Notes under the pieces: model-generated
The model's input: only the letters and a program-made list of their open reading frames with translations
What the model was told of the DNA's origin: nothing
Database searches by the model: none
Assembly: GCF_900100175.1 (NCBI RefSeq)
Contig: NZ_FNEM01000004.1
Location: forward strand, 186,001 to 250,000
DNA length: 64,000 nt
Origin: Ferrimonas sediminum
GTDB lineage: Bacteria; Pseudomonadota; Gammaproteobacteria; Enterobacterales; Shewanellaceae
Direction: 5' to 3'
Shown here: positions 58,171-64,000 of the stretch, piece by piece
How the letters are laid out: each line of letters starts with the position of its first letter
Position numbering within the stretch: position 1 is the stretch's first letter
Translations under genes and position numbers: made by a program

Positions 58171-58848
58171 CTAGCCTCCGGGCTTAAAGAACAGCTGACT
58201 GAACGGGTTCAGCGCCCGTGCCAACCCGGAGGTGAAGTGCAGTGGTGCATCGATGGCCGCCAGACACAAACAGCCGTTCTTTGAATAGGGGGCATGTTCC
58301 ACCTGGTCATCACACTGAATCAGGTCGCCGGGATGAAAATCGCCGCGGTCATCGGAGAAAGTACCGTCGAGCACCAGGGTCCACTCCAGCCCTTTATGGG
58401 CGTGGCTGGCGATGCTGCCGCCGGGCTCCATGTAGATGAAGTTTAATTGATAGGGTAACTGATGCCCCTGAATGGTAGCACTCCACAGCCGGCTCACTAC
58501 CCGGCTCCAGGGCCCGGCCCTCTGCACCATCGTCGCCAGCGCTGGCGGTACCGATACCGTTCGGCCCTGAAACTCCAACTGGGTGGGCAGGCTGGCCTCG
58601 GCCTCTGTCAGATCCTCACCACGATCCAGCTGGTCCAGCATCCGATCCAGATCGGCGTCGTTAAACGCCTCTGTCTCCGCCACGGCTACCAGAGCGTGAC
58701 TCGCCTGTTGCTGCTGACACTCTTGCGCCAATTGGCTGCACTGCTGGCATGCCCCCAGGTGTACCGACACCATAATGGCCTGTACATCATCCAGGTCGCC
58801 CTGAATGAACTGCTCTATCTGAGCCAAGGTTGGATGACGTTCAGTCAT
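58171..58848 (-). CDS. chrR: ChrR-family zinc anti-sigma factor (cupin)
   Basis: A 225-residue anti-sigma factor of the ChrR type. The N-terminal zinc anti-sigma domain has HPTLAQ at residues 5-10 and VSVHLGACQQCSQLA (HxxxCxxC, about residues 28-36). The C-terminal cupin domain (about 95-215) has SIASHAHKGLEWTLVLDGTF and the metal residues expected. In Rhodobacter ChrR releases its ECF sigma factor in response to singlet oxygen. It overlaps the ECF stop by eight bases. Confidence 0.92.
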   Translation of the reverse strand: MTERHPTLAQIEQFIQGDLDDVQAIMVSVHLGACQQCSQLAQECQQQQASHALVAVAETEAFNDADLDRMLDQLDRGEDLTEAEASLPTQLEFQGRTVSVPPALATMVQRAGPWSRVVSRLWSATIQGHQLPYQLNFIYMEPGGSIASHAHKGLEWTLVLDGTFSDDRGDFHPGDLIQCDDQVEHAPYSKNGCLCLAAIDAPLHFTSGLARALNPFSQLFFKPGG

Positions 58849-59482
58849 AGCCCAAAGCTCCTTTGTTAAGGCGTAACGCCAGTTTCTCCATAGCCAGCCG
58901 CAGCCGGCTCTTCACGGTGCCCACAGGCAGTTGCAGATGCTGGGCCGCCGCCTGATGACTCATCTCTTTCAGGTAGACCAGCGACACCACCTGACGCTGG
59001 GCTTCAGGAAGACTGGCCAACAACTGGTGCAGACGATTTTTCTCACTGGCCAACTGCAGGATGCGATCACTGTCGTGGGACTGGGGGGCCGGCTCGCTGT
59101 ACAGATCGTCAGAGCTCACCAACACCGGCCGGGACAGCTTCTGTCGGCCGAGATCAAAGCAGCGGTTGCGGGCAATGGTGTAGATCCAGGTGGACACGTT
59201 GCCCTTATCCACATCAAAACGATGCGCCTTTTGCCACACCGCCAGCATGGTGTCCTGAGCGACCTCTCTTGCCAGCTGGTCATCGCCGACCTTCTTGAAA
59301 CAAAACGCATGCACCCGGTTTGCGAAATGCTTAAACAGCATCGCATAGGCTCGTTTATCTCTGTCGTTGGCAACCTGAATCATCGCCTGCGACAGGGCTT
59401 GGGGGGAGGGGTCATTGTTCGGCGAAGTCACCATACCACTCTCGGGTTGGTTGGTTGAAGCCGAGGGCGCGACACCTTGCAT
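58841..59482 (-). CDS. ECF sigma factor, RpoE/ChrR-type (ECF11)
   Basis: A 213-residue sigma factor paired with ChrR. Region 2: RAYAMLFKHFANRVHAFC ... AREVAQDTMLAVWQKA; region 4: LPEAQRQVVSLVYLKEMSH followed by QLPVGTVKSRLRLAMEKL. ATG 59482 (MQGVAPS) has AAGGAG seven bases upstream; an in-frame start 25 codons earlier lacks family match. It has its own promoter of the ECF11 type (TGATCC-N16-CGTA) at 59582-59607. The likely role is response to singlet oxygen or organic peroxides. Confidence 0.9.
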   Translation of the reverse strand: MQGVAPSASTNQPESGMVTSPNNDPSPQALSQAMIQVANDRDKRAYAMLFKHFANRVHAFCFKKVGDDQLAREVAQDTMLAVWQKAHRFDVDKGNVSTWIYTIARNRCFDLGRQKLSRPVLVSSDDLYSEPAPQSHDSDRILQLASEKNRLHQLLASLPEAQRQVVSLVYLKEMSHQAAAQHLQLPVGTVKSRLRLAMEKLALRLNKGALGYD

Positions 59483-59581
59483 TGAGCGCTCCTTGTCGTT
59501 ACGCACTCGCCTCACAAACGGTTGATTATGAATCATACCAGCTTCCTTTCTCACCATAGGTCAACGAGCGGATACACGCAA

Positions 59582-59607
59582 TACGGGCGGCGGCTTAAGA
59601 TGGATCA
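59582..59607 (-). promoter_or_regulatory. ECF11-type promoter of the sigma/chrR operon
   Basis: On the minus strand TGATCC (59607-59602) is followed after 16 bases by CGTA (59585-59582). This is the -35/-10 pattern reported for RpoE/ChrR-type sigma factors. It lies at the end of the LON-domain gene, about 100 bases before the sigma start. Confidence 0.75.
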
Positions 59608-60164
59608 CTGCGATCAATGATGGAGTGGATCAATGCCAATGCCATCTCCGGAGAGGGCCGGGTCAGAATGTGAGCCTTGGCCTTGGCATCGATAGGCAAC
59701 AACTCCAGCCACCTCAGCATGCACCAATCCAGCGGTCGCCGCTCGGCACCGGGGTACAGATCCCCAATCTCCGGGTACTCTTTAAAAAGCCGTAACAGGG
59801 CCGGTTTGATGCCGTCGTCCTCGCCAGGGGCCGCGTCGGCCCAGATGGACACCGACTCATATCGAGCCCAGCGCAGACCGTCTGCATCGGTGCGCATTTG
59901 GCTAAGCCGCACCAATTCGACCCCTTCCACCGTGATTCCCAACAAGCCGTCCTGCAATTGGTCGAAATCAACGATGTTGACCAGGGTCGCCAGGTCAAGC
60001 ACGTCGCCGCCAGCCTCGCCGTCCACCAGCATGCCCATGGCAAAGCCATCGGGCCTGCCGGCGCGCTCACGCACCATGCGCAGATATCTGGCCTCAAAGA
60101 TGCGCAGGCTCAGTCGCCCCTCGGGAAACACATGGGCATTAAGGGGAAATACTGGAATCATCAT
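59595..60164 (-). CDS. LON substrate-binding-domain protein
   Basis: A 189-residue protein made of one Lon N-terminal (substrate-binding) domain without ATPase or protease parts: IPVFPLNAHVFPEGRLSLRIFE, and RYLRMVRERAG. Function unknown; stand-alone LON domain proteins occur widely in proteobacteria. ATG 60164 or 60161 starts the family match; a frame extension of 28 residues has none. The ECF promoter lies over its last codons. Confidence 0.82.
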   Translation of the reverse strand: MMIPVFPLNAHVFPEGRLSLRIFEARYLRMVRERAGRPDGFAMGMLVDGEAGGDVLDLATLVNIVDFDQLQDGLLGITVEGVELVRLSQMRTDADGLRWARYESVSIWADAAPGEDDGIKPALLRLFKEYPEIGDLYPGAERRPLDWCMLRWLELLPIDAKAKAHILTRPSPEMALALIHSIIDRSDPS

Positions 60165-60233
60165 CACAGGGCCACACTGGCAAAGGGTAGCAAGCACTAC
60201 GTCTATCAGCGGCAAGCGGTTCACCGAATTCCC

Positions 60234-60258
60234 TGATCCCCTCGCCAAAAGCTTCGTA
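60234..60258 (+). promoter_or_regulatory. ECF11-type promoter of the DUF2878 operon
   Basis: TGATCC (60234-60239), a 15-base spacer, then CGTA (60255-60258, in CGTATAA). It lies 32 bases before the DUF2878 start codon. It matches the motif in front of the neighbouring ECF sigma gene, so this operon is probably part of its regulon. Confidence 0.75.
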
Positions 60259-60289
60259 TAACCCAGTATCTTCGGCCCCAGGAGTCATC

Positions 60290-60823
60290 ATGTTCACCCT
60301 GACCTTCCCTTTACGCTGGCGCCGGCAGACCTGCCGCCTGATTGTAGACAGTGTGGTTTTTCAGCTGTTCTGGCTGGCCACCATGCTGGCACCGCTTCCT
60401 GTCTGGCAACTGCCTGCCCTGTTGCTCTGGGCTTGGCTGTCCCCCTTCGGCCGACGCCAGTGGCTGATCGCCCTAGTTTTGGCGAGCCTTGGCATCATGG
60501 TCGATGGGCTGTGGCTAAACATCGGCTGGCTGAGCCTGACCGAACCGGCCGCCCTGGTGGCCGGCGTGCCCCTTTGGCTGGCGCTGTTGTGGTTGGCCTG
60601 TTGCCGTTATCTGTTGATGCTGGTGGCAAGCGTGCGCTGGCCGCTGTGGGCGCTGAGCCTGTTTGGCGCCTTGGGAGGACCGGCCAGTTACGCCGCCGCT
60701 GCCGCCTTTGGCCACGCCAGCATTCACTGGTCACAGTTGGTCATTACCCTGCCATTCGTGGCGTGGTGGGCCTTACTGCCGTTGCTCGTTCATCGCCTGG
60801 GAGAGACCCATGATCCGCTTTAG
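60290..60823 (+). CDS. DUF2878 membrane protein
   Basis: A 177-residue inner-membrane protein with about five to six helices and conserved Trp (WLALLWLACCRYLLML). DUF2878 genes occur with ChrR/ECF units and with cfa-type lipid genes in Vibrio and Shewanella. RBS AGGAG is five bases before ATG 60290. It overlaps the next gene by 14 bases. Function unknown. Confidence 0.82.
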   Translation: MFTLTFPLRWRRQTCRLIVDSVVFQLFWLATMLAPLPVWQLPALLLWAWLSPFGRRQWLIALVLASLGIMVDGLWLNIGWLSLTEPAALVAGVPLWLALLWLACCRYLLMLVASVRWPLWALSLFGALGGPASYAAAAAFGHASIHWSQLVITLPFVAWWALLPLLVHRLGETHDPL

Positions 60824-61307
60824 CCTGATTCCATTGTTGCTTTGGGTGGGATTCCACCCGGCTTCTGCCCTAGACCGCATCGGAGAAAGCACCTTCTCGG
60901 TGCTGTTTTGGGACATCTACACCGCCCAACTGTTCAACCAGGATGGCCGCTATCAGGGGCTCAACGGTCCGTTGCGGTTGTCATTGACCTACCACCGGCA
61001 GATTGACGCCAATGACCTACTTGAGGCCACCGAATCCCAGTGGCAACGAATGGGCTACCAGGACGCCGCCAGTCGGCAGTGGCTGCAACAGATGGGTCTC
61101 TGCTTTCCCGATGTGGATACTGGCCATACCCTCAGCTTCTACCTGGCTGAAGACAGCAGTGCCAGACTGGACTGGAACGGGCAACGACGCTGCGACTTTG
61201 ATCGCAGCGAAGGCAACCGCCAGTTTCTTGCCATCTGGTTATCACAGGACAGTGCCGACCCCGACTTTACCCGGCAGTTAACCGGTGAACCGGGAGACCA
61301 GCCATGA
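60810..61307 (+). CDS. Chalcone-isomerase-like exported protein
   Basis: A 165-residue periplasmic protein of the bacterial chalcone-isomerase-like fold (signal peptide to about residue 20, ASA-LD). Typical segments: RIGESTFSVLFWDIYTAQLF and LRLSLTYHRQIDANDLLEAT. No flavonoid substrate is expected; the fold binds fatty acids in relatives. ATG 60810 overlaps the DUF2878 end; it overlaps the DUF3833 gene by four bases. Confidence 0.85.
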   Translation: MIRFSLIPLLLWVGFHPASALDRIGESTFSVLFWDIYTAQLFNQDGRYQGLNGPLRLSLTYHRQIDANDLLEATESQWQRMGYQDAASRQWLQQMGLCFPDVDTGHTLSFYLAEDSSARLDWNGQRRCDFDRSEGNRQFLAIWLSQDSADPDFTRQLTGEPGDQP

Positions 61308-61840
61308 TTCGTCTGTTGCTGATTGCACTGCTGCTGGTGGGCTGCAGCCAGGATCTTTCCCCCTACCGTGACTGGCAACCGCCCATGAGTCTGGAGACCT
61401 TCTTCGATGGTGAGGTAATGGCTTACGGCATGGTCACAGACCGCTCCGGCGAGGTTATGCGCCGCTTTCGTGTCCGCATCGACGGCCGCTGGGACGGTGC
61501 ACAGGGCACTCTGGACGAGTATTTTTTCTATGCCGACGGTGACACCCAGTTCCGGCAATGGCGCATCGAACGGCTGGAGGACGGCAGTTATCGAGGCCGG
61601 GCAGACGACATCATTGGCGTAGCTCAGGGCCGGGTCGGCGGCGCGGTGTTGCACTGGATCTATGACATGGAACTGAGTACCGACAGCGGCAACTGGCAGG
61701 TCAGCTTCGACGACACCATGGTAATGATCGATGCCAACCACATGTTAAATAGAGCGAAAATTAAAAAATTCGGCATTACCGTGGCCGAGGTGTTTTTGTC
61801 TTTCGAGAAAAAGGCTCCCCCATCGGCAACAGATTTCTGA
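61304..61840 (+). CDS. DUF3833 lipoprotein
   Basis: A 178-residue lipoprotein. The lipobox is LLLVGC-S (Cys15); Ser at +2 points to the outer membrane. DUF3833 segments: SLETFFDGEVMAYGMVTDRSGEV and DDTMVMIDANHMLNRAKIKKFG. It is the last gene of the DUF2878-CHI-like-DUF3833 operon. Function unknown, likely lipid or envelope repair after oxidative damage by association. Confidence 0.85.
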   Translation: MIRLLLIALLLVGCSQDLSPYRDWQPPMSLETFFDGEVMAYGMVTDRSGEVMRRFRVRIDGRWDGAQGTLDEYFFYADGDTQFRQWRIERLEDGSYRGRADDIIGVAQGRVGGAVLHWIYDMELSTDSGNWQVSFDDTMVMIDANHMLNRAKIKKFGITVAEVFLSFEKKAPPSATDF

Positions 61841-61897
61841 TCTGCTGCCGAAGCGACGGCGTAATGGTTCGGGCTTATCGAAAACTGGAGCATAACC

Positions 61898-63355
61898 ATG
61901 AAAGCCCTACTTAAAGCCACCTTGGTGGCGAGCAGCTGTATGTTGATTGTTGCCTGTGACGATGATGATGATCTGCCGGTCACCCCGGTTCCGCCAACCC
62001 CGCCCGCAGATCAGGGGTACGTCCGGGTCATCCATGCCTCTCCCGACGCGCCCAAGGTGAATGTGCTGGTGAACGGCAGTGCGGTACTCACCAACGTGGA
62101 CTACCAACAAGCCTCCTCCCTGCTGGCTTTGGACGCAGGCAGTTACCAGATTCAGGTGGACGGCATTCTGGCCGACGGCACCACAGCCACCGTGTTTGAC
62201 GGTACCGTGGACGTCGATGCCGACACCGAGTACAACGTCGTCGCCACCGGCCTGGTGGCCTCCCTGCTCGCCGGCAACGGCGACACGCCATTCGCGCCAG
62301 TAGTCGTACCGCGTCCGGCGCTGGGCAACGATGCCCTGACCCAGTTGCGACTGCAGGTACTGCACAGCGCACCGGCCGTCGGCCGGGTCGGTGTCCACGT
62401 CACCGGCGCCGACGACCCGCTGTCTGCCGCCACCGAGTTGACCGAGCTGAGTTTTGGCGAGTTCACACCGGCTCCGGTGACGGTGGATCCCGGCACCTAC
62501 CGCGTTCGCCTGACGGATCCCGATGACCCCAGCGTAGTGGCCTATGACAGCGGCACCCTGGCACTGACCAGTGTCGCCGATCTGTTCATTGCGGCCGTCG
62601 CCAATACCCAGGCCGGCCCGGCACCGGTCAATCTGCTGGTGGCCGACAACAGTGCCGATGAGTCCGGTAACGATGCCGCCATCATTCAGGACAGTCAGCT
62701 GATGGCCGGGCTGCGAGCCAGCCACGGCATTGCTGCGGTCGGCGGCGTTGACATCTGGGTCAATGGTCAGGCTCCGGATGCCGCGTCGCCCCTGTACAAC
62801 CTGACTTTCGCCAACACCACGCCGGCGCAAGGCTTCCTGAGCCTGGATGCCGACACCTATCAGATACAGGTTGCCGCCAACGCCACCTCCACCGTGCTCA
62901 TCGACATCCCCGAGCTGCCACTGGCTGCCGGCACCGCCTACAGCGCCATCGCAGTCATCGACGCCATGGGAATGCCGACGCTTTGGGCGGTAGAGGAAGA
63001 TCTGCGAGCCATCGCCACCGAAGCGCGACTGCGGGTGTTTCACGCCAGCGCCTCGGCGGGCAATGTGGACATCTATCTCAGCGCCGACATGATGGCCGAC
63101 GACGGTGACATCAAACTGGCCGGCGTGCCCTATCTGGCGGAATCCGGCATCCTTGGCATTCCCCCGGGCAATTACTACCTGTTGATTACTCCGGAGAATA
63201 CCCCTGAGGTCATCGCCGTGGGGCCGGCGATGCTGGAACTGCAAGCAGGCATGCGCTACACCGCCATCGCCGTCGATGACCCGGACAACACCACCGGACT
63301 GGCCACACCGGGCATCGATATCGGCGTGATCACCTTAGACGGCCTGGCGCCTTAG
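61898..63355 (+). CDS. DUF4397 lipoprotein
   Basis: A 485-residue lipoprotein. The lipobox is LIVAC (Cys20), directly followed by five Asp; an Asp at +2 is the inner-membrane retention signal in E. coli. The mature part contains about four DUF4397 (beta-sandwich) units starting at GYVRVIHASPDAPKVNVLVN, RLQVLHSAPAVGRVGVHV, LRASHGIAAVGGVDIWVN and LRVFHASASAGNVDIYLS. Function unknown, probably surface or periplasmic adhesion. It is preceded by GGAGCATAACC. Confidence 0.82.
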   Translation: MKALLKATLVASSCMLIVACDDDDDLPVTPVPPTPPADQGYVRVIHASPDAPKVNVLVNGSAVLTNVDYQQASSLLALDAGSYQIQVDGILADGTTATVFDGTVDVDADTEYNVVATGLVASLLAGNGDTPFAPVVVPRPALGNDALTQLRLQVLHSAPAVGRVGVHVTGADDPLSAATELTELSFGEFTPAPVTVDPGTYRVRLTDPDDPSVVAYDSGTLALTSVADLFIAAVANTQAGPAPVNLLVADNSADESGNDAAIIQDSQLMAGLRASHGIAAVGGVDIWVNGQAPDAASPLYNLTFANTTPAQGFLSLDADTYQIQVAANATSTVLIDIPELPLAAGTAYSAIAVIDAMGMPTLWAVEEDLRAIATEARLRVFHASASAGNVDIYLSADMMADDGDIKLAGVPYLAESGILGIPPGNYYLLITPENTPEVIAVGPAMLELQAGMRYTAIAVDDPDNTTGLATPGIDIGVITLDGLAP

Positions 63356-63378
63356 TCCGGCTCACTGACGACCACCTC

Positions 63379-63405
63379 AAGGGGAGACCGGTGGCCTCCC
63401 CTTTT
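63379..63405 (+). terminator. Terminator of the DUF4397 gene
   Basis: AAGGGGAG (63379-63386) pairs with CTCCCCTT (63396-63403), followed by TT and CTTTG. Confidence 0.75.
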
Positions 63406-63500
63406 CTTTGTTTCCCGCCGCCAGCCATACTGTTCAGTATTGCACCTGTTATGCTAGTGTTTGCTGTTCGCCAAACAGAGAATAATCATAAGGAAACAGG

Positions 63501-64000
63501 ATGTTCGCTTTCCAAAGGCTCACAGCCGGGTTGTGCCTGCTGGCCAGTTCCATGGCCGTTTTCGCCACCGACAGCGGTGACTTCAACGACACCAACCTGC
63601 ACCAGCACATCAAAACCCTGGCCTCAGACCAATACGGCGGCCGCGGCCCCCTGAGCCCGGGTGAGCGCCTCAGCATCGACTACATTGCCGGTCAGTTTAA
63701 ACAACTCGGCCTCGAGCCCGGTTATCAGGGCCAGTACCTGCAACCCGTGCCTCTGGCCCAGGTCACCGCCGATCAGGCCATGACCCTGACCGTCGGTGAA
63801 CAGCAGTTTAAAGTGGGCAGCGACTTCACCGCCCGCACCCATCAGATGCGCGACCACATCGAACTGAAGCAGTCCGAACTGGTATTTGTGGGCTATGGCA
63901 TCAACGCACCGGAATACCAGTGGAACGATTATCGGGGTGTGGACGTCACCGGCAAGACGGTGGTAATGCTGGTCAATGACCCGGGCTTTGCCACCCAGGA
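63501..64000 (+). CDS. M28-family peptidase, 3' end outside window
   Basis: The first 166 residues of an exported metallopeptidase. A signal peptide (about residues 1-22, AVFA-TD) is followed by HIKTLASDQYGGRGPLSPGE and YIAGQFKQLGLEPGYQG, the usual start of M28 aminopeptidases, then a PA-like insert (ELVFVGYGINAPEYQWNDYR, TGKTVVMLVNDPGF). The zinc-site residues lie beyond the window. RBS AAGGAAACAGG precedes ATG 63501. It is separated from the DUF4397 gene by a terminator. Confidence 0.85.
   Translation, partial: MFAFQRLTAGLCLLASSMAVFATDSGDFNDTNLHQHIKTLASDQYGGRGPLSPGERLSIDYIAGQFKQLGLEPGYQGQYLQPVPLAQVTADQAMTLTVGEQQFKVGSDFTARTHQMRDHIELKQSELVFVGYGINAPEYQWNDYRGVDVTGKTVVMLVNDPGFATQ

Overview
The window reads as a chromosomal segment of a marine-type gammaproteobacterium of the Shewanella/Ferrimonas kind (order Alteromonadales). 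The evidence is the gene order: raiA-pheL-pheA next to aroF-tyrA; ffh then rpsP-rimM-trmD-rplS; rpoE-rseABC-lepA-lepB-rnc-era-recO-pdxJ-acpS; nadB/ygfX/sdhE; thyA-lgt-ptsP-rppH/mutH. Cytochrome c' with a b-type partner, DUF3157 and a ChrR anti-sigma module also fit. The genus is an inference; no rRNA or tRNA gene was seen. DNA is GC-rich and coding density is high, with no insertion sequence, prophage or CRISPR array recognised.

Layout. 1-1.1 kb: cytochrome c' (cut by the window edge) and a b-type cytochrome. 1.2-5.4 kb: raiA behind a CRP-like site, then aromatic amino-acid genes with a readable phenylalanine attenuator (pheL). 5.6-9.1 kb: rplS/trmD/rimM/rpsP and ffh. 9.3-12 kb: ypjD, a CorB-like protein and a small exported protein. 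12-20.8 kb: one long leftward block of ribosome, membrane and envelope-stress genes, headed by rpoE with a sigma-E-type promoter. 21-25.5 kb: nadB, then nhaR-bcr-sdhE-ygfX. 25.8-31.8 kb: thyA, lgt, ptsP, rppH and, divergently, mutH; the roughly 700-bp rppH-mutH gap holds a DnaA-box cluster at the position of the DARS2 locus of E. coli. 31.9-35.5 kb: a membrane class III nucleotide cyclase, divergent oxyR/peroxiredoxin, yfbR. 35.5-39.2 kb: a sensor kinase divergent from an ECF sigma/anti-sigma/DUF4097 operon. 39.2-44.9 kb: queG, a scramblase-like protein, a NYN-domain protein, yceH, and an arsR-btuR-MATE block. 45-49.9 kb: B12-dependent metH behind a MetJ operator, then a TetR/reductase pair around a perfect palindrome. 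50.2-57.9 kb: 5'-nucleotidase, DUF3157, a haem-binding DUF3365 protein, a dicarboxylate/amino-acid symporter, a thioesterase, an SYLF protein and an exported RelA/SpoT-like protein. 58-61.9 kb: an ECF sigma factor with ChrR anti-sigma, and a divergent DUF2878/chalcone-isomerase-like/DUF3833 operon; both carry the same TGATCC-N15/16-CGTA promoter. The window ends with a DUF4397 lipoprotein and a truncated M28 peptidase.

Points of most interest: the ECF/ChrR unit and the divergent operon that appears to be its target; the secreted RelA/SpoT-fold protein; the DARS2-like regulatory region; and several operators readable directly from the DNA (MetJ, sigma-E, a TetR palindrome, the Phe attenuator, a candidate OxyR site).
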